This document shows positions 24,782-37,791 of a DNA stretch of 64,000 bases, piece by piece (position 1 is the stretch's first letter; each line of letters opens with the position of its first letter). Source of the DNA: Neobacillus niacini (GTDB lineage: Bacteria; Bacillota; Bacilli; Bacillales; Cytobacillaceae). Made by a program: the position numbers and the translations under genes. The stretch lies in assembly GCF_000759675.1 (NCBI RefSeq), contig NZ_BAWM01000016.1:87801-151800 (forward strand), read 5' to 3'. Below the pieces are notes generated by a model. The model did no database searches, was not told where the DNA came from, and saw only the letters and a list, made by a program, of their open reading frames with translations.

Positions 24782-26662
24782 ATGGCAAAAAAGCAGTTCA
24801 AAGCTGAGTCTAAAAGGCTGTTAGAAATGATGATTAACTCTATTTATACGCACCGTGAGGTATTTTTAAGAGAGTTAATCTCTAATGCAAGCGATGCGAT
24901 TGACAAAATCTACTACAAAGCATTAACTGATGACGCATTAAGCTTCGACAAGGACAGTTACTTTATTAAAGTAATCCCTGACAAGGAAAATAGAACCTTA
25001 AAAATTATTGATACTGGGATTGGTATGACAAAGGAAGAGCTTGAGACCAACCTTGGTACGATCGCCAAAAGTGGATCTTTAGCCTTTAAAAAAGAAACAG
25101 AACTAAAAGATGGCTATGACATTATTGGCCAATTTGGTGTCGGTTTCTATGCTGCATTTATGGTTGCGGACCTTGTGACTGTAACTAGTAAATCGTTGGG
25201 AAGCGAAGAAGCGTACAAGTGGGAATCGACTGGCGCAGAAGGGTATACTATCGAAACTGTCGAGAAGGATTCTGTTGGTACTGAGATTACTCTTACCATT
25301 AAAGAAAATACCGAAGATGAAAATTATGATGAGTTTTTAGAAGAGTACCGTTTAAAGTCCATAATCAAAAAATACTCTGACTTTATCCGCTACCCAATTA
25401 AGATGGACGTTTCTGGTAGAAGACCGAAAGAGGGCACTGAAAATGAATTTGAGGAATATGTAGAAGAACAAATCATTAATAGCATGGTTCCCATTTGGAG
25501 AAAGAATAAAAGCGAGCTCACGGACGAAGATTACGAGAACTTCTACGCAGAAAAACGATACGGTTTTGATAAGCCGATTAAACATATCCATATCAGCGTT
25601 GACGGGACGATTAGATATAATGCTATTTTATATATCCCGGAGAAAACCCCATTTGACTTCTATTCTAAGGAATTTGAAAAAGGTTTAGAGCTTTATTCCA
25701 ATGGCGTTTTAATTATGGACAAGTGTGCAGACCTGCTTCCAGACCATTTTAGCTTTGTAAAAGGTATGGTGGACTCTGAGGATCTATCGCTTAATATTTC
25801 AAGAGAGATGCTTCAGCATGATCGTCAATTGAAGCTTATCTCTAAAAACATTAACAAAAAAATTAAGAGTGAATTGCAAAGCCTCTTGAATAATGAACGA
25901 GAAAAATATGAAGAGTTTTATAAATCCTTTGGTCGTCAGTTAAAATACGGTGTTTATAGTGAATTCGGCGCCAATAAAGAAGTCTTGCAGGACCTCATCA
26001 TGTTCTACTCTTCAAAAGAGAAGAAGCTTGTTACTCTAGATGAATATGTATCAAGAATGCCAGAAGATCAAAAGTATATCTATTATGCTTCTGGTGAATC
26101 CATTGAAAGAATCGATAAGCTGCCACAAGCAGAGTTCGTCTCTGAAAAAGGGTATGAGATTCTTTACTTTACTGAGGACATCGATGAGTTTGCGGTCAAA
26201 ATGTTAATGAACTACAAGGAGAAAGAATTCAAATCCATCTCCAGCGGTGACTTAGGGATTGAAGGAGAAGAAAACAAGAGCGAATCCGAATCAGAAGAAA
26301 AGGAAAGCAAAGAAATCTTTGACTATATGAAAAATATTTTAGCGGATAAAGTCAAGGATGTTAGAGTTTCAAAAAGATTAAAGTCGCACCCTGTCTGCTT
26401 GGCAACCGAAGGTGACATTTCTATAGAAATGGAAAAAATCCTTGCTGCTATGCCTGATAATCAAAATATCAAAGCAGATAAGGTTTTAGAGATAAATAAA
26501 AATCATGAAGTATTCCAATCCTTAAAGGAAGCTTTTGAAAATGATAAAGAAAAGCTAGATCTGTATACGAAGTTATTATACAATCAAGCATTGCTGATTG
26601 AAGGATTACCAATCCAAGATCCAGTAGAATTTACTAATGACATCTGCAAGATAATGGTATAA
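24782..26662 (+). CDS. htpG: Chaperone HtpG (bacterial Hsp90)
   Basis: ATP-dependent cytosolic chaperone, complete at 626 residues. The N-terminal GHKL ATPase domain shows [25 protein letters not shown] and the lid [13 protein letters not shown]; the middle domain has the conserved [16 protein letters not shown]; a C-terminal dimerisation domain follows an acidic linker (about residues 500-515, Glu/Ser/Lys-rich). ATG after GAGGAGAGG. Transcribed alone, between a CIRCE operator and a strong terminator (26712-26750). HrcA control would make it heat-inducible together with groE and dnaK; in Bacillus subtilis htpG is not under CIRCE control. Confidence 0.97.
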   Translation: MAKKQFKAESKRLLEMMINSIYTHREVFLRELISNASDAIDKIYYKALTDDALSFDKDSYFIKVIPDKENRTLKIIDTGIGMTKEELETNLGTIAKSGSLAFKKETELKDGYDIIGQFGVGFYAAFMVADLVTVTSKSLGSEEAYKWESTGAEGYTIETVEKDSVGTEITLTIKENTEDENYDEFLEEYRLKSIIKKYSDFIRYPIKMDVSGRRPKEGTENEFEEYVEEQIINSMVPIWRKNKSELTDEDYENFYAEKRYGFDKPIKHIHISVDGTIRYNAILYIPEKTPFDFYSKEFEKGLELYSNGVLIMDKCADLLPDHFSFVKGMVDSEDLSLNISREMLQHDRQLKLISKNINKKIKSELQSLLNNEREKYEEFYKSFGRQLKYGVYSEFGANKEVLQDLIMFYSSKEKKLVTLDEYVSRMPEDQKYIYYASGESIERIDKLPQAEFVSEKGYEILYFTEDIDEFAVKMLMNYKEKEFKSISSGDLGIEGEENKSESESEEKESKEIFDYMKNILADKVKDVRVSKRLKSHPVCLATEGDISIEMEKILAAMPDNQNIKADKVLEINKNHEVFQSLKEAFENDKEKLDLYTKLLYNQALLIEGLPIQDPVEFTNDICKIMV

Positions 26663-26711
26663 TCCGCCTGGTTGTTTTTTTCTATACAATAAATTGGATA
26701 CCATAAAACAT

Positions 26712-26750
26712 GTAAAAGCCGCTTTCACATTCAGTGTGGGCGGCTTTTAC
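26712..26750 (+). terminator. Rho-independent terminator of htpG
   Basis: GTAAAAGCCGC (26712-26722) pairs with GCGGCTTTTAC (26740-26750); the hairpin contains its own A and T tracts and may act in both directions. Confidence 0.85.
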
Positions 26751-26845
26751 TACGGGGCTAGTAATTAATTGATAAAGGAGATTTTTTATTGCCTCGAAAA
26801 ATAGTATAGTTAGTATAATGACTCTAATAATTGAAAGGAGCACAA

Positions 26846-27844
26846 ATGGTTACAAGAAGAGAAGTGGCAGAACAGGCAGGCGTTTCACCGTCGACGGTTT
26901 CACGTGTCATTAATAATAATGGATATGTTGCGGAAGATGTTCGAAAACGAATAGAAGCAGCAATCGCAGAACTGAATTATATACCGAATCGGGCAGCACA
27001 AAATTTACGGATGAAGTCATATAAACAAATTGCTTGTTTAACACCTTCAATTAGTAATCCTTTTTATTCGGAAATGTTTGCCGGGATTGAGGAGATGGCA
27101 TTAGAGAAAGGATATTCCTTATCCTTATATAATATTACGAAGGAAAGAAGGAATTATTTGCGGCAAGTAGTAGAAGGACCATATGATGGAATGATTTTGC
27201 TTGCGCCGTACGAATTAAGTTCGATTATGGATTTTAACAAAGGTGCCCTTAAAATGCCGCTGTCGGTTTATTGGGATCGCCCTGAAAAAGCGGATATTCC
27301 ACATGTATTTGTAGATATGGAAAAAGTAATGAGGCAGTCTGTCGAGTATTTAATCGAAAGTGGTCATAAAGAAATTATTTATTTAGGACATTATGATGAA
27401 AATCAGGCCAACCCTAGATATAAGGGATATAAAGATGCTATGAAAGCACAGGGTGTGCCTATCAAGGAATATTATAAAAAATCCATTGGAACGTATGAAG
27501 ATAAGTTGACCGTGGGCTATGATGCAATAAAGGTTTTATTGGGAAATGGCCAACCATTCACAGCGGTTGCAGCAACAAATGATTCGCTGGCGGCAGGAGC
27601 AATAAGAGCCATTATTGAAAGTGGTAAGAAGGTTCCAGATGATATCTCCGTTATAGGTGTGGATAATATTGAATTAGCAAAGATCGTGACACCCACATTG
27701 ACAACGATGAATATCCCAAAAATTGAAATTGGCAGACTGCTTGTTAAACAGCTGTTAGATCAAATCCACAACGAAAGGAAAATGGAACGAAATATAGAAG
27801 GGGAAGTGACGTTAATAGAAAGAGAATCTGTAAAAAAGAATTGA
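26846..27844 (+). CDS. LacI/GalR family transcriptional repressor
   Basis: Complete 332-residue regulator. The N-terminal LacI helix-turn-helix is TRREVAEQAGVSPSTVSRVI, followed by the hinge LNYIPNRAAQNLRMKS and the periplasmic-binding-protein-like ligand core (GHKEIIYLGHY, ATNDSLAAGAIRAI, GVDNIELAKIVTPTLTTM). The ATG at 26846 follows AAAGGAG; a TTG at 26831 overlaps that site. It is similar over the core to the partial regulator at the window start. It lies upstream of the GH2 beta-galactosidase gene in the same direction and is its likely repressor, with the phased palindromes at 27915-28016 as candidate operators. Confidence 0.93.
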   Translation: MVTRREVAEQAGVSPSTVSRVINNNGYVAEDVRKRIEAAIAELNYIPNRAAQNLRMKSYKQIACLTPSISNPFYSEMFAGIEEMALEKGYSLSLYNITKERRNYLRQVVEGPYDGMILLAPYELSSIMDFNKGALKMPLSVYWDRPEKADIPHVFVDMEKVMRQSVEYLIESGHKEIIYLGHYDENQANPRYKGYKDAMKAQGVPIKEYYKKSIGTYEDKLTVGYDAIKVLLGNGQPFTAVAATNDSLAAGAIRAIIESGKKVPDDISVIGVDNIELAKIVTPTLTTMNIPKIEIGRLLVKQLLDQIHNERKMERNIEGEVTLIERESVKKN

Positions 27845-27914
27845 CAGCGATTTCAAGGGATCTTATATTAATAGTATCATCAAAATTACAAGAAAGTTCT
27901 TTTTTAATAAAGAC

Positions 27915-28016
27915 GTGGTCACGTGACCGTGATTTTTCGCTAATGTGGTCACGTAACCATAACTTACGCTAATGTGGTTACCTAGCTATAATTTCCACTA
28001 ATATGGTCACGTGACC
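27915..28016. repeat. Phased array of four 14-bp palindromes (TGGTCACGTGACCA type)
   Basis: Four copies of a 14-bp unit start at 27915, 27945, 27974 and 28003, that is every 29-30 bp: GTGGTCACGTGACC, GTGGTCACGTAACC, GTGGTTACCTAGCT (degenerate) and ATGGTCACGTGACC. The core GGTCACGTGACC is a perfect palindrome. Spacers share the text CGCTAAT or CACTAAT before the unit. The array fills the space between the LacI gene and the beta-galactosidase gene. It may be an operator array or a tandem dispersed repeat; it is not a CRISPR (units too short, spacers similar). Confidence 0.75.
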
Positions 28017-28062
28017 ACCGTTTTATATCTCTGGCATTTTTAAAGGATTGGTTAAAGGATAA

Positions 28063-31251
<3,189 letters not shown>

Positions 31252-31310
31252 TCACTATGCTGATGGAGAAGTAAGTATGAAGAAATTCTTTAAAGAGAGG
31301 TTTTTCAACA

Positions 31311-31751
31311 GTGATTTTCGATAGAATAGAAAATTTAGGTATGTATACATTTATAAATGATCATTTAAATGAAGCTATTAAACATATCCTTAGTAAGCCA
31401 TTAACAGAATCTTACACAGGAAATAGTTTTCAAAAAAACATAAACCAGTTCACCACCACATCTGTTAACGAAAAGAAATTTGAAGCTCACAAGAAGTTTA
31501 TCGATATTCATATTGTCATAGAAGGCAAGGAATATATAGAGTGTGCTAATATTGGTTCCTTGATAGATTTGACAGAGTATGATGAAGAACATGATATTTT
31601 ATTTGGTGATACGAATTCAACTTCAAAGTTCTCTGGAAGTTTAGAGGAAGGCTATGCCCTTATTTGTTTTCCTCAAGATGCTCATTTAGTAGGAGCTCAC
31701 ATCGACTCCGTACAGGAAATAAAAAAGGTAGTTTTCAAAGTTCCAATTTAA
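31311..31751 (+). CDS. YhcH/YjgK/YiaL family protein, NanQ-like sialic acid anomerase
   Basis: A 146-residue cupin-like protein of the DUF386 family, with FEAHKKFIDIHIVIEGKEYI (His and Glu metal-site pattern) and the C-terminal FPQDAHLVG. Family members YhcH/NanQ of E. coli open the sialic acid ring (anomerase) and sit in nan operons. GTG start after GAGAGG. It follows the GH2 beta-galactosidase gene and precedes a strong terminator. The role in sialic acid use is supported by the nan cluster 16 kb downstream, but the family has other sugar-anomer specificities. Confidence 0.85.
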   Translation: MIFDRIENLGMYTFINDHLNEAIKHILSKPLTESYTGNSFQKNINQFTTTSVNEKKFEAHKKFIDIHIVIEGKEYIECANIGSLIDLTEYDEEHDILFGDTNSTSKFSGSLEEGYALICFPQDAHLVGAHIDSVQEIKKVVFKVPI

Positions 31752-31796
31752 TCGTGAATGAAAACGGTTATGAAAAACGGTGCCTGTCACCTTTTT

Positions 31797-31829
31797 GAAA
31801 AGAGGCTTCTAAAGCCTCTTTTCATTTTT
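31797..31829 (+). terminator. Rho-independent terminator of lacZ-yhcH operon
   Basis: Stem GAAAAGAGGCTT-N3-AAGCCTCTTTTC followed by ATTTTT. Confidence 0.88.
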
Positions 31830-31941
31830 CACCAAATTATCCAAAAATGTGAATTACAAAATTCGACTTTTTGAAATTTCGAAATTTTGGTAAAATAAAA
31901 GTAGTACATCGAAAATTCCATTGAAAAGGGGGAGGCTTGGA

Positions 31942-33504
31942 GTGTACAAAATAATTATTGTTGATGACGAAAAAAACATCCGTGACCGGTTGGCTCATTT
32001 TTTTCCTTGGTCTGAAGTAGGGTTTGAAGTAGCCGGCACAGCTGAAAATGGCGTTGAAGCATTGGAGCTTATTAAACAGGAACGTCCCCATGCAGTTTTG
32101 ACAGACGTTCTTATGCCGGAGATGACAGGATTAGAGTTGGCTGCAGAGATAAGAACATCCTACCCCGAAATAAAAGTGGTCATACTTAGTGCTTATGACG
32201 ATTTTAAATATGCCCAAGATGCCATTCGATTTGGTGTGAAGGGTTATTTGTTGAAGCCGCTAATGAAAAATGATTTTTTCAATGTTTTTAGTAAACTAGC
32301 AGAAGAATTAAGAGAAGATGAAGAAGCAAAAGCAGTGGATCGAGTTGAGGAATTAATGCTTTTGGATTTAATTAAAGGGGAAAATCTATCGCAGTATGCG
32401 GACCAGTGGAATCAGGAAACACAAAGCTTTAGAGTTGCTATTTTTTCCTTTGATCGACTGTTTAAAGAGGCGTCCACTTTTTCAATCAGGCAGAAGATTA
32501 CAGAGCTTGCTGCGGATTTTTGGAATCGTTATCAAGTTTCAATTTTGTTTTACGGGAATAGTCTGATTGTGTTAAGTACTAATTCTAAGCTTGTTTCGAA
32601 GCAGAGTCTTTTGCCGAAAATTAACTTGTTCATTGATTCACTAAGAGATAACCTTGGTGACTTGTTTAAGAATCAGGAGAATTTTGTTGTTGGTGTGGGC
32701 AATCCAGCATCCAAGTATCAAGAAATTAGCGGTTCCTATAATGAGGCGGTTTACGCGTATAGCTATAAATACTTTAATGAATATGAAACGGTAATTTTCC
32801 ATGAAGATTTGACGGTTGAAGGTAATAGAGGGAATCAAATAGAACTTCAAAATTTCATGTTAGACCATGTGAACAAAATTGAAAATCAACTGATGGAGTC
32901 GATGAAATCGGAAGGAAAAATGGCCGTTGGGGATTTAGTCAATCATTTCTTTGACCCTTACAAACAGATTGGCGGTCTGCCGATTGCCGAAATACGCAGT
33001 TCCTGTTCTGAACTTATTATTATTCTTATGTTCCGGTTTAAAGAGAAGGGAATCGCTCTCTCGTCTATTGACCAGCAGCATGTACTAGGCAGAATTTACG
33101 AGATTGATTCTTTAAAGGAATTAAAACGATGGCTGACACAAATGTTGGAAACGATTTCGTTTGATTTGATCCATCAGGATAAAAAGGATGTAAACAGTTA
33201 TGTTCTTATGGCCAAGGAATATGTAAAGGAAAATTATCAGGAACGGATTACGCTTGAGGATATTTCACACCGACTATTTTTGCATCAAGCTTATTTCAGT
33301 GCGATTTTTAAGAAGGAGACAGGACAAAATTTTATCGATTATGTCAATCAAATTCGTGTAGATAAAGCGGTGCAGCTTCTTAAAAATACGGATTATAAAA
33401 TCAAGGTGATCTCCGATATGGTAGGTTTTCAAAGCCACTCGTATTTTAACAAAGTATTTAAAAATGAAACAGGTGTTACCCCTGTTGTGTTCAGAAGACA
33501 GTGA
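31942..33504 (+). CDS. Response regulator, YesN type (receiver plus AraC output)
   Basis: Cytoplasmic transcription activator of 520 residues. N-terminal receiver with IIIVDDEKNIRDRL, phospho-acceptor Asp55 in LTDVLMPEMTGLEL and Lys in KGYLLKPL; a long middle region; C-terminal AraC helix-turn-helix (ITLEDISHRLFLHQAYFSAI, then KVISDMVGFQSHSYFNKVF and GVTP). The GTG at 31942 is 5 bases after GGGGGAGG; upstream in-frame codons lie within the ribosome site. Its natural partner is the YesM-type kinase at 39001-41724, now 5.5 kb away. The last codons and stop (33502-33504) coincide with the start of the CBASS-derived scar, so the native C-terminus may have been trimmed by a few residues. Confidence 0.93.
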   Translation: MYKIIIVDDEKNIRDRLAHFFPWSEVGFEVAGTAENGVEALELIKQERPHAVLTDVLMPEMTGLELAAEIRTSYPEIKVVILSAYDDFKYAQDAIRFGVKGYLLKPLMKNDFFNVFSKLAEELREDEEAKAVDRVEELMLLDLIKGENLSQYADQWNQETQSFRVAIFSFDRLFKEASTFSIRQKITELAADFWNRYQVSILFYGNSLIVLSTNSKLVSKQSLLPKINLFIDSLRDNLGDLFKNQENFVVGVGNPASKYQEISGSYNEAVYAYSYKYFNEYETVIFHEDLTVEGNRGNQIELQNFMLDHVNKIENQLMESMKSEGKMAVGDLVNHFFDPYKQIGGLPIAEIRSSCSELIIILMFRFKEKGIALSSIDQQHVLGRIYEIDSLKELKRWLTQMLETISFDLIHQDKKDVNSYVLMAKEYVKENYQERITLEDISHRLFLHQAYFSAIFKKETGQNFIDYVNQIRVDKAVQLLKNTDYKIKVISDMVGFQSHSYFNKVFKNETGVTPVVFRRQ

Positions 33505-33985
33505 TCCCAAAGCATTAACAAATTGGTTTAATGACGAAGTAGCACTTAAGGGTGATCAGTTAAAGCGTATTGTTAGATATTTTAAAGCGTGGAAGGAAAA
33601 TGTAAAAAAGGCTCAAAGGATTATAGAAGATGCTTGGAACAACCCCTTAGGAGAGAGGATTTACTTAGGAGAGTGGCATACTCATCCTGAATCGACACCA
33701 ACCCCATCAATCGATGATAGAAAATTATTAATTAATATGTTGCAGGATACAAGAATGGAAATAGAGTTTCTTTTGATGATTATCATCGGTCAAAATGATA
33801 ACTATGTGGGAGTTCAGCAAAAAGGTAAAAAAGTTATTGAGTCTTTATCAAGAGTTACATCAACAGACGGTATAGAGATAACAATTTATAAAGACTCTTT
33901 AGAAAAAATATCTGGTTTCAAAGTCAACGGATTTATTAATTTTGCCCCTATCGGGTATGACATATTTTGCACAAGAACTATTTAA
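33497..33985 (+). pseudogene. CBASS scar: CD-NTase C-terminus fused in frame to Cap3-like JAB/JAMM domain
   Basis: The frame encodes two unrelated pieces joined without a stop. The first, DSDPKALTNWFNDEVA followed by LKRIVRYFKAWKENV, matches the C-terminal helical part of DncV-like CD-NTases (CBASS nucleotide cyclases). The second, AQRIIEDAWNN, YLGEWHTHPE and PTPSIDD, is a JAB/MPN peptidase with a complete HxH-x7-SxxD JAMM metal motif, as in CBASS Cap3. In type II CBASS the order is cyclase, Cap2, Cap3, so one deletion removing the rest of the cyclase, Cap2 and the Cap3 N-terminus explains it. The only upstream ATG (33464) is inside the response regulator in another frame without a ribosome site. 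Very probably not expressed as a working protein. Confidence 0.72.
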
Positions 33986-34000
33986 CGCGCTAGTAAATAT

Positions 34001-34037
34001 AATAGCATACCCTTCACTAGCTGAGGGGTATGCTATT
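34001..34037. terminator. Hairpin between CBASS scar and subtilase gene
   Basis: AATAGCATACCC (34001-34012) pairs with GGGTATGCTATT (34026-34037). The T-tract is weak on both strands, but it lies right after the subtilase stop on the minus strand. Confidence 0.6.
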
Positions 34038-34050
34038 AATCTAATCGATA

Positions 34051-37000
34051 TTACCTCAAACCATATGCCTTAATTACTTCCTGAGAAATTTTGTTTCCTT
34101 GGTCATCCCAAGCAGTTGCACGAAGGGAAACATATTTGCTTGTTTTATGATTGTTAATTTTAGCTGTCCAACGATCATACGCAGTACGCTCAAGGTTTAC
34201 TTTCTCCCACGACTCTCCTTCATTAAAGGAAACCTCTAATGTAGCACCCTCTAATTTACCATACTCTAATTTACTAAAGCCCTCCCTATCATCAAGTTTT
34301 GCAACAGATAACTCGAGTGCAGTCGATGGTGCCGCAAGTGCGTTACCGTTCATATCGGTCTCAACCTTATAATCTAGTGAATAGAATGGGAGTAAAGTTT
34401 CGAATTCTTCTCTTTTTTGAGACCAGAATGTCCATTCTGTATGCGTACTTATTGATGTTTTCCAGCGATTCGGATCACGCTTAGCATCACTTACTAACCT
34501 GTATTGTGTTTTTTCTTCTGGGAATGGAGTATTTAAGTCCATAGCTTGTCCTTTTCTTTCACTAAGAAGGGTATCTCCTTGGTACAATTTAAGTGTTTGA
34601 CTTTTTAAGGATTCATTATATCCTTTACTACCTGTAGAGCCATTCCCAGAATCGGCCCAAGCAGGAATATTAAAGTGTAAATAGTTCCTTTGGCGGGTAG
34701 GTGGGAAATAGCCTTCACCCAAACGCGGACGAACTACTGGAGAGAACCAGTCTTCCTGAAGTTTTTGTCCCTTTTCATACGTAACTAAAGGCTGGCGAAC
34801 TTCCCATGAACTGTCTAATACACTTGCCTTGTGATACCATCTAGTATCTTTTACTGCTGAAACCCACTCTGTTCGAACATGGGGAAACTGTACTTTTTGT
34901 AAATCCCCAACACCATTAGAATACGGACGCAAATCATAACGGAACTCTCCTCCAGGTGCTTCACGGTCTGATTTGTAACGCGTGTCAATCTGAACTAGTT
35001 CCCCGTTAGATGGTGCATATTTTAAATTATTTGGAATCTGGTCTTGATGAACATCCATCAAATCATATACATATGGTGAATTTGTTTCACCTTCAACAAA
35101 CAGGTTCAGGTTGCCAGAACGTGCTGCTGTGATCACTTTATCTCCTTCACCTTTACTGATTCCAACAACTGCAAGAGGGATGTCCGTTTTATCCGGATTT
35201 CCTGCAAACGCATTGAATTCCTTATCTTCATTGTTTACGATGATCAACAGCTTTGCACCCGCTTCATGTGCAGCAGCGGCCTGCTCAGAAGGCGTAACTT
35301 CACTGTTGCGATCTACAACAACTGCTTTTCCTTTTGCTTTTAGACGCTCATAATCTGCTGAAGTCCCTTTTCCTGCATAAACCGTTGATAAGTTATATTT
35401 TCCATCGAGCATTGTACTTCCTGCAAAAGGAACGTCATCCAATTCTTGTCCTTTAAAGTTAATCTCAAGCAATGGTTTCGTTAAACGCCAGCGAGTCAAA
35501 TATTCGAAGTCTCCTGTTTTAACCTCCTCTGTTGGGACAGCATACATTTTATCGATCCATGGAAGCATGGTATTAGAATGAGTCAATGGTTTGCCACCAA
35601 GGGAACGGTAGTATTGCATGCGCTGATAGCTTGGTTCTGTATTCTTCTGTACTTCTACTGAAATTTCTTTTGCTTTTCGAGCATCAAGTTCCACGGTTTG
35701 TGGACCGTCTAGCTTGATTTCAGGATTACCGACTAATGCTATACCACTATGATCTGTTTCAGTATCCACTGACATATAAGACATGGCTGAATACGTGCCA
35801 GGGGGTAATCGTAATTCTGTTGATCCGTTTACAACAATGAATTCAGGTTTTGCCAGGTCTTTGTTAATGAGCGCGACAGACGTAAGGGTAGGATTTCCAT
35901 TACGGTCCGTAGCGTTAAACGTTAGCGGATATTTTTCTTCTTCTTTCACCATGCCCATTGAAGTATGAGCCACTTGCTTGCCTTCAGAATCAGTTGCTGT
36001 TAGATGTCCTTCATAACGCGTGCCTAAGTCTCCAAGTTGTGGATTCAATGCAACGGTTACGTCTTTAGTCCCGTTAGCCGGAATGGTAATTTGACTCTCA
36101 GAAACCGTTAGCATACCATTTGGTGCGGCATTACCTTTTACATTCTTAAAATCAGCATGAAGATCTAAGGTTACAGCTGAGTCGCTGTCGTTTGTGTAAG
36201 TAACTGTTTTTTGTACAGATTGCGCATTATCATTTGGCCATTTGAAGAACCCAAACGATAATGAACCAGTTGCTCTCACTGTACTAAATGCCGCTGCTGG
36301 GACATCTAATCGACCTGATCCAATATGATAAGGCGAATAATTTAATTTCTTGGATGTACTCATCAACGCTTCTTTTAGCTGTGTACCATTCCAATTAGGA
36401 TTCTTCTGCAGAAGAATCGCAGCTGCTCCTGCTACATGCGGTGTTGCCATGGATGTACCACTCAGACTCTTGTAAGATCCGCTTCCTGAGGATAGTCCAG
36501 ATCGAGCAGCAACAATCCCAACACCTGGTGCAGACAGGTCAGGTTTCAATCCCAAATCTCCATAACGAGGTCCTTTTGATGTGAAAGGAGCAATCTTGTC
36601 TGTTTTATCCACAGCACCGATCGTTAAAGCAGCTTCAGCAGATCCTGGTGAACCAATGGATCCTTCAGCTCCTGAGTTTCCAGCAGCAATTACAAAGAGT
36701 GCACCTGTTTCTTCACTTAGTCTATTTACGGCTTGAGCCATCGGGTCTGTTCCGTCACTTGGCCCGCCTCCCAAACTCATGCTTACAATCTTAGCGTTGT
36801 CTGCAGCCCATTCCATGCCGTCAATAATCCAAGAATCCAAACCACTTCCTTTGTTGTTTAACACTTTACCTACGAGCAATCGAGCTTCAGGAGCAACTCC
36901 TTTATTCTTGCCCTCAGAAGCAGCCCCTGTTCCTAGTACTGTTGAAGCGACATGAGTACCGTGACCATGACCATCATCAACTGTTTCTTCCGGTACAAAA

Positions 37001-37791
37001 CTTTTTGCCTCGTCAATTTGATCCGCAAGATCAGGGTGATTTGGGTCGATACCTGTGTCAAGTACAGCTACCTTAACGCCCTTACCTGTGTAACCTGACT
37101 CCCAAGCGGCTGGCGCACCAATCTGAGGTACACTTTGATCTAATGTGGCTTCCACTCGGCCATCCAGCCAGATCTTTTCAATGCCCTTGTCGAACAAAGC
37201 ATTGTTTGTTGTTGCAGCCTCAGGTGTGACATCTTTCCAGAATGTATCCGCTTCCATTTTGGAAGCAGAGAGGGCAGCAGCGTTAATACTCTCTAACACT
37301 CGAACCTTTTTTGCGCCTTTTGGCTCAGCTTTTGGTTGAACAGCTTTACCTTTTGATTCCGTGTACTCCACGATTATGGGTAGAGAAGAAAGACTTTTGT
37401 CATCATAGCCATTTTTAATCAATTCCGTTATATTAAACAAATCCATATCCAACTTATCAGCTGCTAAGTATGGTATAGCTGAATTTGGAATAACATACGT
37501 CTCTTCACCAATATCCAGTATTTGAGCACCTGCACCATTTTTGTCAACATGCTCTACGTTAATAACACTTTTGCCGCCTTCAAGCTTTTTAATGGTAACG
37601 ACATCACCTGTGATAAGCGTGATTTTTTGTTCATCAGCACCATTAATACTGTTTACAATGGCAGAATGCTCAGGTGGTGTCTTTTCATTTGTTGTTTTAT
37701 CGATTGCATTTACACTATGAAAGGTTGATGCAAGCAAAACCGTAGATAAAGAGGTTGCTATAATCTTTTTCATGTTCATATTTTTCACCAT
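34051..37791 (-). CDS. Large secreted subtilisin-like serine protease (S8 family)
   Basis: Secreted protease of 1246 residues. Signal peptide (MKKIIATSLSTVLLASTFHSVNA region), a propeptide region containing ITLITGDVVTIKKLEGG, then the S8 catalytic domain: Asp245 in VAVLDTGIDPNHPDL, His277 in GHGHGTHVAS, the oxyanion Asn in VIAAGNSGAEG and Ser447 in SGTSMATPHVAGAAA. The long C-terminal part (about 800 residues) includes an Fn3-like region and, around residues 820-930, a PA-domain-like segment. The start at 37791 follows AGGAGG; a GTG directly after it is equally possible, and the longer frame to 37875 has none. The propeptide and C-terminal organisation resemble large subtilases common in Actinobacteria. 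Catalytic triad intact. Confidence 0.9.
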   Translation of the reverse strand: MVKNMNMKKIIATSLSTVLLASTFHSVNAIDKTTNEKTPPEHSAIVNSINGADEQKITLITGDVVTIKKLEGGKSVINVEHVDKNGAGAQILDIGEETYVIPNSAIPYLAADKLDMDLFNITELIKNGYDDKSLSSLPIIVEYTESKGKAVQPKAEPKGAKKVRVLESINAAALSASKMEADTFWKDVTPEAATTNNALFDKGIEKIWLDGRVEATLDQSVPQIGAPAAWESGYTGKGVKVAVLDTGIDPNHPDLADQIDEAKSFVPEETVDDGHGHGTHVASTVLGTGAASEGKNKGVAPEARLLVGKVLNNKGSGLDSWIIDGMEWAADNAKIVSMSLGGGPSDGTDPMAQAVNRLSEETGALFVIAAGNSGAEGSIGSPGSAEAALTIGAVDKTDKIAPFTSKGPRYGDLGLKPDLSAPGVGIVAARSGLSSGSGSYKSLSGTSMATPHVAGAAAILLQKNPNWNGTQLKEALMSTSKKLNYSPYHIGSGRLDVPAAAFSTVRATGSLSFGFFKWPNDNAQSVQKTVTYTNDSDSAVTLDLHADFKNVKGNAAPNGMLTVSESQITIPANGTKDVTVALNPQLGDLGTRYEGHLTATDSEGKQVAHTSMGMVKEEEKYPLTFNATDRNGNPTLTSVALINKDLAKPEFIVVNGSTELRLPPGTYSAMSYMSVDTETDHSGIALVGNPEIKLDGPQTVELDARKAKEISVEVQKNTEPSYQRMQYYRSLGGKPLTHSNTMLPWIDKMYAVPTEEVKTGDFEYLTRWRLTKPLLEINFKGQELDDVPFAGSTMLDGKYNLSTVYAGKGTSADYERLKAKGKAVVVDRNSEVTPSEQAAAAHEAGAKLLIIVNNEDKEFNAFAGNPDKTDIPLAVVGISKGEGDKVITAARSGNLNLFVEGETNSPYVYDLMDVHQDQIPNNLKYAPSNGELVQIDTRYKSDREAPGGEFRYDLRPYSNGVGDLQKVQFPHVRTEWVSAVKDTRWYHKASVLDSSWEVRQPLVTYEKGQKLQEDWFSPVVRPRLGEGYFPPTRQRNYLHFNIPAWADSGNGSTGSKGYNESLKSQTLKLYQGDTLLSERKGQAMDLNTPFPEEKTQYRLVSDAKRDPNRWKTSISTHTEWTFWSQKREEFETLLPFYSLDYKVETDMNGNALAAPSTALELSVAKLDDREGFSKLEYGKLEGATLEVSFNEGESWEKVNLERTAYDRWTAKINNHKTSKYVSLRATAWDDQGNKISQEVIKAYGLR

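Noticed and set aside
26790-26810. Six-codon TTG-started leader ORF upstream of the LacI gene
   Set aside because: AAGGAG and TTG are present, but the ORF is too short to judge and overlaps the probable promoter (TATAAT near 26815).
27915-28016. Possible CRISPR array
   Set aside because: Units are only 14 bp, one is degenerate, the spacers resemble each other and there are no cas genes.
33464-33496. ATG at 33464 as a start for the JAMM-containing frame
   Set aside because: It lies inside the response regulator coding region in another frame, has no ribosome site, and the first ten residues match neither CD-NTase nor JAB proteins.
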